Notes under the pieces: generated by a model
Seen by the model: the letters and a program-made list of their open reading frames with translations, nothing else
Databases searched by the model: none
What the model was told of the DNA's origin: nothing
Shown here: piece by piece, positions 1 through 8,520 of the stretch
Layout: every line of letters starts with the position of its first letter
Numbering within the stretch: position 1 is the stretch's first letter
Assembly: GCF_006539505.1 (NCBI RefSeq)
Contig: NZ_BJND01000003.1
Span: forward strand, 62,001-126,000
Direction: 5' to 3'
Source of the DNA: Streptomyces spinoverrucosus
GTDB taxonomy: Bacteria > Actinomycetota > Actinomycetes > Streptomycetales > Streptomycetaceae
Length of the DNA stretch: 64,000 nucleotides
Program-made: the position numbers and the translations under genes

Positions 1-102
1 GTTCTCGCGCCTCGGCCGCCGGAGCGGCCCTGATGCCTCCGGAGAAGGCCCGGTGCGGAGCCTTCCGGATGCAGGGAGGGCCCCGGCGTTGAATGGTGTA
101 AG

Positions 103-128
103 TGGACCCGATGCACGCACCGGGTCCA
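103..128 (+). promoter_or_regulatory. Hairpin in the leader of the first gene
   Basis: An 8-bp perfect inverted repeat (TGGACCCG at 103-110, CGGGTCCA at 121-128) encloses a 10-nt loop and ends 32 nt before the start codon at 161. It could be an operator or an RNA hairpin in the 5' leader. Nothing else in bases 1-160 is recognisable. Confidence 0.3.
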
Positions 129-160
129 TAGGAGAACCCCGGACCGGAGGAGCAGAGATC

Positions 161-367
161 ATGTCGACGCCACAGCCCGACGCGTCCAAGCCGGTCACGG
201 ACCGCGTCACCCCGGATGCCCTGCTCCACACCCGCACCGGCACGGACGTGTCGCCGGAGGACGTGGTGCTTGCCTCCGGCAAGGACCTCACGCCGAAGAA
301 CCTGGAGTGGGCGCGCCGCAAGCTGGCACAGGAGGGCGACGCCGCGCTCGACAAGCTGCTGCCGTAG
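161..367 (+). CDS. Small conserved hypothetical protein (68 aa)
   Basis: Function unknown. ATG at 161 is preceded by GGAGGAGC, so it is preferred over the in-frame upstream ATG at 53, whose added residues look like translated leader. The product is short, hydrophilic and without signal peptide or membrane segment. It begins with a Pro/Thr/Asp-rich stretch and ends in a charged helical region (VLASGKDLTPKNLEWARRKL) at about residues 40-59. The gene stands alone, 128 bp upstream of the transhydrogenase gene. The codon pattern is normal for the window, so I regard it as a real gene of the many small orphan Streptomyces families. Confidence 0.7.
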   Translation: MSTPQPDASKPVTDRVTPDALLHTRTGTDVSPEDVVLASGKDLTPKNLEWARRKLAQEGDAALDKLLP

Positions 368-495
368 CCCGGCGTCGGTGAGCGCCCGCAGGCCCGACTC
401 GCCCGTGGCCCGCGGGAGTTGACCCACGCCACGTCGAGGTTCCGCCACGACTTCGCCCTTACGGAGAGGCCGTTCGGGCTGTCACACTTCCGAGG

Positions 496-1899
496 GTGCC
501 CGACTTCGACATGCTCGTCCTCGGATCCGGCCCCGGTGGCCAGAAGGCCGCCATAGCCGCGGCCAAGCTGGGCCGCCGGGTCGCCGTCGTCGACCGCCCC
601 GACATGGTCGGCGGGGTCTCCATCCACACCGGCACCATCCCCTCCAAGACGCTCCGCGAGGCGGTGCTCTACCTCACCGGTCTCACCCAGCGCGACCTGT
701 ACGGGCAGAGCTACCGCCTGAAGGAGGACATCACCGTCGCCGACCTGATCGCGCGCACCCAGCACGTGGTCGGCCGCGAGGTGGACGTCATCCGCAACCA
801 GCTCTCCCGCAACCACGTCACCCTGTTCCCCGGCACGGGCCGCTTCGTCGACCCGCACACCGTCGCCCTGCAAGAGATCGGCGGCCGGGAGCGGCTGATC
901 AGCGCCGAGCACATCGTGATCGCCACCGGCACCCGGCCCGCCCGGCCGGACAGCGTCGAGTTCGACGGCCGCACGATCATGGACTCGGACAACGTCCTGG
1001 CCCTCGAACGCGTCCCGCGCTCCATGGTCATCGTGGGTGCGGGGGTGATCGGCATGGAGTACGCGAGCATGTTCGCCGCCCTCGGCAGCAAGGTGACGGT
1101 GGTCGAGAAGCGGGCCGGGATGCTCGACATGTGCGATGTCGAGGTCGTCGAGTCGCTCAAGTACCACCTGCGGGACCTCGCGGTGACGTTCCGGTTCGGG
1201 GAGACCGTCGCCGCGGTCGAGCGGCATCCCCGGGGTGCCCTGACCGTGCTGGAGAGCGGCAAGAAGATCCCGGCGGACGCGGTGATGTACTCGGCGGGCC
1301 GGCAGGGCCTCACGGACGGCCTCGACCTCGACAAGGCGGGCCTGACCGCCGACGCGCGCGGCCGGATCACGGTCGACGAGCACTACCGCACGCAGGTGCC
1401 GCACATCTACGCCGTCGGCGACGTCATCGGCTATCCGGCGCTGGCGGCGACCTCGATGGAGCAGGGGCGGGCGGCGGCGTACCACGCCTTCGGGGAGCCG
1501 GTGGGGCGGATGCACAACCTCCAGCCGATCGGCATCTACACCATCCCGGAGATCAGCTTCGTGGGGCGTACGGAGGACCAGCTCACCGACGACCGGGTGC
1601 CGTTCGAGGTCGGTGTGTCCCGCTACCGTGAGCTGGCCCGGGGGCAGATCATCGGGGACTCGCACGGCGTGCTGAAGCTGCTGGTCTCCCCCGAGGACCG
1701 CACGCTGCTCGGCGTGCACTGCTTCGGCACGGGGGCGACCGAGCTGATCCACATCGGGCAGTCCGTGATGGGGTGCGGCGGCACGGTCGACTACCTGGTC
1801 GATGCGGTGTTCAACTATCCGACGCTGGCGGAGTCCTACAAGGTGGCCGCCCTGGACGCCACGAACAAGCTGCGCCAGATCGACCGCATCGCCGACTGA
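496..1899 (+). CDS. sthA: Soluble pyridine nucleotide transhydrogenase (SthA)
   Basis: Predicted FAD enzyme that interconverts NADPH and NADH in the cytosol. The 467-aa length fits the family. FAD-binding GSGPGG lies at residues 10-15. The motif [10 protein letters not shown] (about 46-55) is diagnostic: dihydrolipoamide and mercuric reductases carry a redox CxxxxC here, whereas SthA has the cysteine-free TIPSK version. A second Rossmann motif ([12 protein letters not shown], about 176-187) binds the pyridine nucleotide; an FAD-site AVGDVIG and a C-terminal dimerisation domain follow ([18 protein letters not shown]). The start is GTG with a short GAGG just upstream. The gene is monocistronic and ends 4 bp from the convergent DUF5709 gene. 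The missing disulfide makes a lipoamide dehydrogenase role unlikely. Confidence 0.93.
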   Translation: MPDFDMLVLGSGPGGQKAAIAAAKLGRRVAVVDRPDMVGGVSIHTGTIPSKTLREAVLYLTGLTQRDLYGQSYRLKEDITVADLIARTQHVVGREVDVIRNQLSRNHVTLFPGTGRFVDPHTVALQEIGGRERLISAEHIVIATGTRPARPDSVEFDGRTIMDSDNVLALERVPRSMVIVGAGVIGMEYASMFAALGSKVTVVEKRAGMLDMCDVEVVESLKYHLRDLAVTFRFGETVAAVERHPRGALTVLESGKKIPADAVMYSAGRQGLTDGLDLDKAGLTADARGRITVDEHYRTQVPHIYAVGDVIGYPALAATSMEQGRAAAYHAFGEPVGRMHNLQPIGIYTIPEISFVGRTEDQLTDDRVPFEVGVSRYRELARGQIIGDSHGVLKLLVSPEDRTLLGVHCFGTGATELIHIGQSVMGCGGTVDYLVDAVFNYPTLAESYKVAALDATNKLRQIDRIAD

Positions 1900-1903
1900 C
1901 CGG

Positions 1904-2398
1904 TCAGGTCGTGTCCTCGTCCACGATGTGTACGGCCGCCTCCTCGGCGCCCGCGGCCCCCGCGTCGATGCCCTTGTCCTGCGCGACCGCCTCCTTCGTC
2001 GTGTCCGGGTGCGCCCCCTCGTCCGGGGCCACCAGCCGCCCGGCGCGCTCGGTGCCCGCCTCGGGGTCGACCGGCTCGCCCGCGCCGCCGGCCAGGTCGC
2101 CGATGTCGTCCCCGGCGGGTTCCTCCACGTCGGGGCGCTCCTGGGCGAGGCGCTGGTCGAGGGTCTCGCCGGTGTGCTGTTCGGCGGCCGTGGTGCCGTG
2201 CTTGCTGACGCCGAGCGGCTTCTCCGCCGGCGAGTAGCCCTCGTCCAGGGTGTCGTCGTACGTGCGCTCGTCGACGGCGTCCTGCAGGTCGAGGGGCGCG
2301 GCGTCCTCCTGCTCCTCGTTGGTCCCGGTGGGCTGGTAGGCGTCGTCGGCCATCGCGTCGTCCGCCCCCGGTTCGGGACGCGTTCCTTCGCTGCCCAT
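1904..2398 (-). CDS. DUF5709 family acidic protein
   Basis: A 164-aa, strongly acidic, probably disordered cytosolic protein of unknown function. ATG at 2398 follows a good SD (GGGAGG, 7 nt spacing); a longer reading to 2530 lacks one. The segment after residue 20 (LDLQDAVDERTYDDTLDEGY, then SPAEKPLG and KHGTTAAEQHTGETLDQRL) is the conserved block of DUF5709 proteins, which are common in streptomycetes. The tail is Ala/Gly/Asp/Glu-rich, with DEGAHPDTTKEAVAQDKGID. No membrane segment is present. It is divergent from the APC permease and convergent with sthA. Some relatives are reported as stress-associated; that is family hearsay and not visible here. Confidence 0.82.
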   Translation of the reverse strand: MGSEGTRPEPGADDAMADDAYQPTGTNEEQEDAAPLDLQDAVDERTYDDTLDEGYSPAEKPLGVSKHGTTAAEQHTGETLDQRLAQERPDVEEPAGDDIGDLAGGAGEPVDPEAGTERAGRLVAPDEGAHPDTTKEAVAQDKGIDAGAAGAEEAAVHIVDEDTT

Positions 2399-2593
2399 GG
2401 CTGCCTCCCTGTCGCGGCCGCGTCGGCTCGTCGATCTCGGCGTTGGTCCCTGTCCGCGTTTCCCGTCGGGCACACTCCATTCGCCCGTCTCCCAGGCCGG
2501 ACCGCGCGGGTTCCGCTTCGCGGGCGACAAGGTCCGTGACCGGCAGCGGAGTTGGCCATGCGGCGGTCCGCGAGATTTCCGCAGAGGTCAATC

Positions 2594-2640
2594 TTGCAAG
2601 GCCGACGCGCGGGGCTATCATCACTCGCACACTCGGTGTG
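2594..2640 (+). promoter_or_regulatory. Promoter and palindrome upstream of the APC permease
   Basis: The 402-bp divergent region 2399-2800 contains a close match to a housekeeping promoter: TTGCAA (2594-2599), 16-bp spacer, TATCAT (2616-2621). CACAC-TCG-GTGTG (2628-2640) sits at the expected transcription start, where an operator would block initiation. It would give a leader of about 170 nt before the ATG at 2801. The rest of the region shows no gene. Confidence 0.5.
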
Positions 2641-2800
2641 ACCGTCCGACAACGGGGCGGCCACCACGCCCACCCTCCGCTTTTTCTGCCGCCCCGGCCC
2701 GAGGCCATCCCTCGTCGGCCGCAGGCGGGTTCACCCCCCACACCACTTACGCCGTCGGGGCGTTCGCCCTCGCGTCGTGCAAGTCGAAAGCAGCGCAAGG

Positions 2801-4273
2801 ATGAGCAAGAGCACGGGCAGAGGGCTGCAGGCAGGCGCCCTCAGTACGTTCGACACCGTGGTGATGGCGGTCGCGGGCAGCGCCCCCGCCTACTCGCTGG
2901 CCGCGACCACGGCCGTTCTGTTCGGGGCGGTGGGGCTGGCGGGCCCGGCGGCACTGCTGTACTGCGCGATCCCCATGCTGGGCATCGCGCTGGCGTTCAG
3001 CTATCTCAGCCGTATCGACGTGAACGCGGGCGCCAGTTACTCGTGGGTGGGCCGTACGCTCCATCCGTTCCTGGGGTTCATCAGCGGCTGGGCGCTGGTG
3101 GTGTCGGCGACGATCTTCATGGTGGCCGGTTCGCTGCCCGCCGGGTCGATGACGCTGGCGCTGTTCGACGAGGACCTCGCGGACAACACCGCGCTCGCCT
3201 CGGTGGTCGGCGCGGGGTGGTTCCTGCTGATGCTGCTGGTGGTGCTGGGCGGCGCCCGGCTGACCGTGCGCGCGCAGCTGCTGATGTCGGGTGTGGAGCT
3301 GGTCATCCTGGCCGTCTTCGCGGTGCTGGCACTGCTGCACTCGGACAACGCCCGCACGTTCGACTGGTCCTGGCTCGGGTTCGGCCACTTCGACGGCCTG
3401 TCGGGCTTCGCGTCGGGGGCGCTGGTCGCGGCGTTCTACTACTGGGGCTGGGACGTTGCCTGCAACCTCAGCGAGGAGACCCGCAACAGCCGCCGTACCA
3501 CGGGTCTCGCCGGGCTCATCGGCGTCGGTATCGTCTTCCTGCTGTTCATGGTGTTCACGATCGCGGTGAACATCGTGCTTTCCACCCGGCAGATCGAGGA
3601 GAACGGCGCCGACGTGCTGGCCGTGCTCGGCGACGAGATCTGGCCGGGCTGGGGCGGCAAGCTGATCGTCGCGGCGGTGATGCTGTCCACCATCGCCACG
3701 CTGGAGACGACGCTGATCCAGGTCACGCGGTCGCTGTTCGCGATGGGCCGGGACCGTACGATGCCCTCCGCGCTGGGCCGGGTGCACCGCCGGTGGAACA
3801 CGCCGTGGGTGGCGATCGCCCTGGTCGGCGCGGTGGCGCTGGCGATGTTCGTCGCGGCCAACGCGCTGGGTTCGGTGGGCGACATCCTGTCCGAGGCCAT
3901 CTCGGCGATCGGTCTGCAGATCGCCGTGTACTACGGCCTGGCGGGCCTCGCCGCGGTCGTCGCCTACCGGGGGATGCTGCTCCGCTCGCCGGCGCACTTC
4001 GTGCTCGGCGGGGTGTGGCCGTTGCTCGGTTCGCTGTTCATGTTCTGGGTCTTCGTGGAGTCCCTGGGCGAGTTGAGCGCTACGGCGGTCGCGATCGGCG
4101 TCGGCGGGCTCGCCGTGGGCCTGGTTCCGATGCTCTGGTACTGGCACAGGGGCAGCGACTACTACCGTCCGGACCGGCTGGACGCGACCCGCGCCATCGT
4201 GCCGGACTACCCGCCCGACGGCCACGCGGCCGCGGGCTCCCGCAGCCATGAGGGTCTCTCCACCGACTTCTGA
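2801..4273 (+). CDS. APC superfamily amino acid/polyamine permease
   Basis: Integral membrane transporter of the APC fold, about 490 aa with roughly 12 hydrophobic segments. The first helix region begins at LSTFDTVVMAVAGSAPAYS, the usual APC signature with the broken TM1 helix that binds substrate. It is followed by NAGASYSWVGRTLHP (TM2-TM3 region) and the conserved YYWGWD segment near residue 220. The C-terminus is a soluble tail rich in Asp, Pro and His. An in-frame GTG at 2777 has no SD, so ATG at 2801 is used, but its own SD is also poor. Stop at 4273 is 11 nt before the next gene, so the two probably form an operon. Substrate cannot be read from the sequence. Confidence 0.85.
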   Translation: MSKSTGRGLQAGALSTFDTVVMAVAGSAPAYSLAATTAVLFGAVGLAGPAALLYCAIPMLGIALAFSYLSRIDVNAGASYSWVGRTLHPFLGFISGWALVVSATIFMVAGSLPAGSMTLALFDEDLADNTALASVVGAGWFLLMLLVVLGGARLTVRAQLLMSGVELVILAVFAVLALLHSDNARTFDWSWLGFGHFDGLSGFASGALVAAFYYWGWDVACNLSEETRNSRRTTGLAGLIGVGIVFLLFMVFTIAVNIVLSTRQIEENGADVLAVLGDEIWPGWGGKLIVAAVMLSTIATLETTLIQVTRSLFAMGRDRTMPSALGRVHRRWNTPWVAIALVGAVALAMFVAANALGSVGDILSEAISAIGLQIAVYYGLAGLAAVVAYRGMLLRSPAHFVLGGVWPLLGSLFMFWVFVESLGELSATAVAIGVGGLAVGLVPMLWYWHRGSDYYRPDRLDATRAIVPDYPPDGHAAAGSRSHEGLSTDF

Positions 4274-4284
4274 AAGAGACCCTG

Positions 4285-5238
4285 ATGGCGCGCGACCGTT
4301 TCGCCCCCGACTTCGACCCCGACTGCGGGGACGCGGACCTCACCGCGGCCCGCCACGACATCGTCATCGGCCGCTGGCAGGGGCTGCGCGAACTGCTGCG
4401 GTCCACCGGCCCCGACTGGCCCCTGCGGGGGCACCGGGTGCGGCTGCTCGCGCAGGCCTGCGCGGGCAGTTCGGCGGTGGAGTCCTGGCTGGCCGCCGAG
4501 CCGTACAGCGCCGACGCGCTGGTCCTGCGGGCCGCGACCGAGACGGCCCGGGCGTTCAACCTGGCCATCGCGGCCGGGCGGGGCGTGCCGATCGAGCAGG
4601 AGCGGATCGACGGCACGGTCATGGCGTGCATGCGCGCCGCGGAGGCGTACCCGGCGGACCCGACGCCGTGGATCTCGCTGATCTCCGTGGCCCGCCTGTA
4701 CCCGCAGGGGGTGCGCAGGCGCGAACTGGCTCGCTGGTGGGACGAGTTGCACCAGCGGGACCCGTACAGCATGGAGGGCCACCTTCAGGTCCTGCACTAC
4801 TACTCCGCCCGCTGGCACGGCACCCACGGCCTGATGTACGACTTCGCCCGCGACGCCGCCGGAGTGGCCCCACCCGGCTGCGCGCTGCCGGTGCTGGTGC
4901 AGTACGCCCGCGTCGAGGAGTTCCGCTACGCCCTGGACGCCGCCCGCGGCCTCCACTCCGCGGTCCGTCTCGGCCAGCACTGGGACCACGACGGCGCCGT
5001 CAGCGACGTACGCCGCACCTGGCAGCGCTGGCTCCAGGAACGCCCGGACACCCCGGTCACCCCGGTCGAACTGCGCGACCTCAACTACCTGGCCCACGCC
5101 GCCTGCCACGCAGGTGCCTCCGCGATCGCCACGGAACTCCTCCGGCTGCTCGGCCGCCGGTACACCCGGACTCCCTGGTCCTACACCGGAGACCCGGCGA
5201 AGGAGATCACCAAGTGGCGGGGACAGCTGAGGGTGTGA
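4285..5238 (+). CDS. Conserved hypothetical protein, TPR-like helical (317 aa)
   Basis: Unknown function. The protein is cytosolic, with no signal peptide or membrane helix. It is almost entirely predicted helical, with recurrent Ala/Leu/Trp/Tyr helix pairs (for example WLAAEPYSADALVLRAATE, LARWWDELHQRDPYSMEG), which look like degenerate tetratricopeptide repeats. The C-terminus (GDPAKEITKWRGQLRV) is well defined. It starts 11 nt after the APC permease stop with a GAAAGAG ribosome site and is probably cotranscribed with it, but the pairing suggests no mechanism. I recognise it only as a type of protein widely conserved in Streptomyces. Confidence 0.75.
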   Translation: MARDRFAPDFDPDCGDADLTAARHDIVIGRWQGLRELLRSTGPDWPLRGHRVRLLAQACAGSSAVESWLAAEPYSADALVLRAATETARAFNLAIAAGRGVPIEQERIDGTVMACMRAAEAYPADPTPWISLISVARLYPQGVRRRELARWWDELHQRDPYSMEGHLQVLHYYSARWHGTHGLMYDFARDAAGVAPPGCALPVLVQYARVEEFRYALDAARGLHSAVRLGQHWDHDGAVSDVRRTWQRWLQERPDTPVTPVELRDLNYLAHAACHAGASAIATELLRLLGRRYTRTPWSYTGDPAKEITKWRGQLRV

Positions 5239-5284
5239 GCCTTGGGAGACTGGGCCCGACGTTCCCGTCCCGCGCCCAGGAGGC

Positions 5285-6007
5285 ATGCCCGTGACCGCCG
5301 CTCCCGCACGTCGTCTGGCCCTGCTCGGCGGGGGTTTCTCCACCGACGAGGACGGACTGCTGGACGACTGGGTTTTCGGCCAGGCGCGCGCGTCCCGGCC
5401 GAAGGTGTGCTTCGTCCCCACCGCCAGCGGCGACGCGCCCGGCTACATCGAGCGGTTCCTGGACGCGTTCGGGCCCCGGCGGTGCGAGCCGTCCGTCCTG
5501 CCGCTGTTCCGGCGGGAGTTGGACGACGCCGCGCTGCGGTCCTTCCTGCTCGCGCAGGACGTGGTGTACGTCGGCGGCGGCAACACCGCGAACCTGCTGG
5601 CCGTCTGGCGCACGCACGGCGTCGACCGGCTGCTCGCCGAGGCCTACGACCGGGGGACCCTGCTGTGCGGGATCAGCGCGGGCGCCAACTGCTGGGCCGA
5701 GGGCTCCCACACCGACTCGTTCGGCCCGCTCACCTTCCTGCCGGACGGCCTGGGCCTGCTCCCCGGCTCGGTCTGCCCGCACTACGACAGTGAGCCCGGC
5801 CGCCGCCCCTCGTACCGGGAGGCCGTGGCGACCGGCCGGCTGCCCGCCGGGTGGGCCCTGGACGACGGGGTGGGCGCGCTGTTCACGGACGGGGAACTGG
5901 CGGAGGTGGTGACTCGCGCGCCGGGCGCGCGGCTGTACCGGGTCGAGCCGGACGGTCGGGGCGAGGCGGTGGAGCGGGCCGTGGCGGCACGGCCACTCGC
6001 TCCCTGA
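5285..6007 (+). CDS. Peptidase E-like serine hydrolase (family S51)
   Basis: Cytosolic peptidase-fold protein of 240 aa, the usual length for S51. The nucleophile elbow is GISAGANCW with Ser131. The preceding GGGNTANLL (97-105) is the conserved oxyanion/structural motif of peptidase E. Known members hydrolyse Asp-X dipeptides; bacterial paralogues may act on cyanophycin-like or other isopeptides. The SD (AGGAGG) lies 1-2 codons before ATG 5285. It follows the hypothetical gene by 46 nt and converges on the proteasome beta paralogue with 9 bp between stops. Peptide turnover by both neighbours is notable, but they are on opposite strands. Confidence 0.88.
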   Translation: MPVTAAPARRLALLGGGFSTDEDGLLDDWVFGQARASRPKVCFVPTASGDAPGYIERFLDAFGPRRCEPSVLPLFRRELDDAALRSFLLAQDVVYVGGGNTANLLAVWRTHGVDRLLAEAYDRGTLLCGISAGANCWAEGSHTDSFGPLTFLPDGLGLLPGSVCPHYDSEPGRRPSYREAVATGRLPAGWALDDGVGALFTDGELAEVVTRAPGARLYRVEPDGRGEAVERAVAARPLAP

Positions 6008-6016
6008 ACACCGCTG

Positions 6017-6871
6017 TCACGGTGTGGCGTTCGGCCCGTCGGGGCGGGTGCGGCGTTGTTCGACCATCTCGTGGGTCAGTTCCTCCGTCTCCTGAGCGGG
6101 CAGGCGTTCGAAGCCGTCCTCGGTGATGACGGAGACGATCGGGAAAATGCGGCGGTTGATGTCCGGGCCGCCGGTCGCGGAGTCGTCGTCGGCCGCGTCG
6201 TACAGGGCGTGGAGGGCGGCCAGGGCGGCCTCGCGCCGGGACATGCCCGGGCGGAACAGCTTCTTCAACGCGCCCCGCGCGTACGGCGAACCGGAGCCCT
6301 CGGCGTGGAAGTCCGGCTTCTCGTAGGCCCCGCCGACCACGTCGAAGCCGAAGATGCGGCCCCGCGCGCCCCCGGCGGCCTTGACGTCGTAACCGGCCAG
6401 GAGCGGCACGACGGCGAGGCCCTGCATGGCCTGGCCGAGGTTCTGCCGGATCATGCCGGCCAGCCGGGTCGCCTTCGCGCTGAAGGTCATCGGGGTGCCC
6501 TCGATCTTCTCGAAGTGCGTCAGCTCGACCTGGTACAGCTTCACCATGTCCACGGCGAGCCCGACGCTGCCCGCGAAGGCGACGGCGGTGTAGTCGTCCG
6601 CGGGGTGCACCTTCTCCAGGTCGCGCTGGGCGATGAGGTTGCCCGAGGTGGCCCTGCGGTCCCCGGCGATCAGCACGCCGTCGCGGTAGCCGAGCGCCAG
6701 CACGGTGGTGCCGTGCGGGAACCGGTCGTCCGCCGCGCGGACGCCGTCGGGGAAGGGGCGACGCATGGGCAGCAGCTCCGGGCGGTACGCCGCGAGGAAC
6801 TCCGTGAAGGACGAGCTGCCGGGGACGCAGAACTCGTCCCCCAGTCGTCCGGCGCTCTCGTGTCCCGCCAT
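6017..6871 (-). CDS. prcB: Proteasome beta subunit paralogue (PrcB-like), no adjacent alpha subunit
   Basis: Ntn hydrolase of the actinobacterial 20S proteasome family, 284 aa. A 54-residue propeptide (ending DRFPHG) precedes TTVLAL, so autocleavage would expose Thr55 as the N-terminal nucleophile. Counting it as Thr1, Asp17, Arg19 and Lys33 are all present (IAGDRRATSGN, then RDLEKV), so the active site looks competent. The C-terminal DDSATGGPD segment matches PrcB. The SD is GGGGGAG. No alpha subunit, Pup, Dop, PafA or ARC gene lies nearby, unlike the normal prcBA locus. I infer an additional beta subunit that must either mix with the housekeeping alpha ring or act alone. Confidence 0.88.
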   Translation of the reverse strand: MAGHESAGRLGDEFCVPGSSSFTEFLAAYRPELLPMRRPFPDGVRAADDRFPHGTTVLALGYRDGVLIAGDRRATSGNLIAQRDLEKVHPADDYTAVAFAGSVGLAVDMVKLYQVELTHFEKIEGTPMTFSAKATRLAGMIRQNLGQAMQGLAVVPLLAGYDVKAAGGARGRIFGFDVVGGAYEKPDFHAEGSGSPYARGALKKLFRPGMSRREAALAALHALYDAADDDSATGGPDINRRIFPIVSVITEDGFERLPAQETEELTHEMVEQRRTRPDGPNATP

Positions 6872-6945
6872 GCCACTCCCCCCTCGTCCGAGCCGACAAT
6901 CGGAGTCCTACCTGAGGCGGGCGCCGGGGAAACGTCCCGGCCGGG

Positions 6946-8412
6946 TCACGGAGCCTTGGTAAGCGCCGGTTCCCCAGGCCCGCTCCGCGGTGCGACGTAC
7001 ACCCGCAGCCCGTCGAGCCGGTGCTCGGTCCAGTCGCGGGCGTACGCCGGTGGGCGGCCGTCGGCTGTGGTCAGGGTGGCGACGGGGATGCGGCGGGCGC
7101 TGCTCAGGATCTCCGCCTCGGTGGTGTTGGCGTTGTGGCCGCGGACCGCGCCGGAGGAGCAGCCGGTGTAGTACGCGATGGGGATGGCCTGGTGGCCGGT
7201 GAGCAGGCAGGGCGGGCGTACCCCGAGGCTGTGCAGTCGGTCGGCGGTGCGCACCCAGTCCTCGCGGTCGGCGACGGTGCGCTGCGCGGTGCGGTCCAGG
7301 ACGACGTACTGCACCGCCAGATGACCGGCCAGCCCGAGCGCGACCAGTGTCGCCGCCACGGGCCGCCACCGCCCGTCCGGTGCGGTGACAAGGCGCCACA
7401 GCGCGTCGGCGGCGGGGAGGGCGAGGAGCGCGTAGGCGGGCAGCAGGAAGCGGGGGGCCGCGTACTCGATCAGGAAGAGGTAGGGGACGGCGGCCGTCGT
7501 GGCGCAGGCGAGGGCGGCGAGGGTGGGTCTGGTGCGGCCGGCGCGGATGGCGATCGCGAGGCCGAGCGCGGCGAGGAGCGGAAGGGCGTACCACCACAGG
7601 GTGATGACCGGGTTGGGCATCGGCGCGGTGCACGGGCGGCACAGGGTACGGCCGACCAGGCTGCGCAGTTGATCGTCGACGGCGAAGTTCAGGCCGAGTC
7701 CGCCCTGGATGCGGGAGCCCTCGGCCAGCCGCTCCCCGAGGCCGCCGTAACTGACGTAGGCCTCGACGATCCACTCCGCGGCCCCGGCCGCCAGGCCCGC
7801 CAGCAGTGCCGCGAGGGCTCGCCACTGCCGTACGGACACGGCGAGGACCAGCAAGGGAATCGTCACCCACACCGCGTCCGTCGGCCGCATCAACGCCATC
7901 AGCGCCGCGCTCGCCCCGATCCCCCACAGCGCCCTGGCGCTGTCCCCGGCCCGCACGAAGCAGCCGACGCAGATCAGCGCGCCGATCGCCACCCAGTAGT
8001 TGGGCATGGCCTGCGGGGCGTAGAAGAGCGTCACCCAGAGGGTGCCGAACAGGGCGCCGGCGGTGGCCAGGACCCGGGGCGGGAACAGGCCGCGCCAGGA
8101 GCGCAGGGCCAGGTAGAGGCCGAGGCCGGCGAGGAGTGCGAGGTAGACGCGGAGCAGTGCGGTGGACGTCGACCAGGACGCGATCGGCGCCACCAGCAGG
8201 GAGACGCCGCGGGCGCGGGGTGCGCTGAAGAAGGCGGCGGGGGCCTGGTCGCCGACCTGGCTGACGTACACCGTCTCGTCCCAGCCGAGGCCCATGCCGG
8301 GCGGCACCAGCAGGAGTTGCGCCACGGTGAAGGCGCCCGCCACCACCGCCGGGGCGCCCGGCGGGCCGAGGCGCAGCCTTCCGACACGGGTCACCCTCGC
8401 ACTTTCGGCCAT
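6946..8412 (-). CDS. GT-C type membrane glycosyltransferase (GT39/ArnT-like)
   Basis: Polytopic membrane protein of 488 aa with about 9-11 hydrophobic helices and a short soluble C-terminal domain. The first extracytoplasmic loop carries WDETVY (about 44-49), the acidic motif where GT-C enzymes bind the polyprenyl-phosphate sugar donor. The later pair FLIEYAAPRFLLPAYALL resembles the second conserved periplasmic loop of the GT39/dolichyl-phosphomannose family. It probably transfers a sugar from a lipid carrier to a cell-envelope acceptor. The SD is GGGGGAGGGG before ATG 8412. A PrcB-like gene lies downstream on the same strand (74 bp). Donor and acceptor are unknown. Confidence 0.75.
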   Translation of the reverse strand: MAESARVTRVGRLRLGPPGAPAVVAGAFTVAQLLLVPPGMGLGWDETVYVSQVGDQAPAAFFSAPRARGVSLLVAPIASWSTSTALLRVYLALLAGLGLYLALRSWRGLFPPRVLATAGALFGTLWVTLFYAPQAMPNYWVAIGALICVGCFVRAGDSARALWGIGASAALMALMRPTDAVWVTIPLLVLAVSVRQWRALAALLAGLAAGAAEWIVEAYVSYGGLGERLAEGSRIQGGLGLNFAVDDQLRSLVGRTLCRPCTAPMPNPVITLWWYALPLLAALGLAIAIRAGRTRPTLAALACATTAAVPYLFLIEYAAPRFLLPAYALLALPAADALWRLVTAPDGRWRPVAATLVALGLAGHLAVQYVVLDRTAQRTVADREDWVRTADRLHSLGVRPPCLLTGHQAIPIAYYTGCSSGAVRGHNANTTEAEILSSARRIPVATLTTADGRPPAYARDWTEHRLDGLRVYVAPRSGPGEPALTKAP

Positions 8413-8520
8413 GGTCCGGCCCCTCCCCCAAGCTCACCGGGTTACTGAAACCCCCACGGTCGATGAACTTGGGGAGGATTCAGGGAAAACAATCAAGAAC
8501 ATTAGCTTACGTGAGTGGGC

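Noticed and set aside
2747..4249. Long minus-strand ORF of 500 codons opposite the APC permease
   Set aside because: Composition is Arg/His/Gln-rich, typical of antisense frames in high-GC DNA; the plus frame has clear membrane helices.
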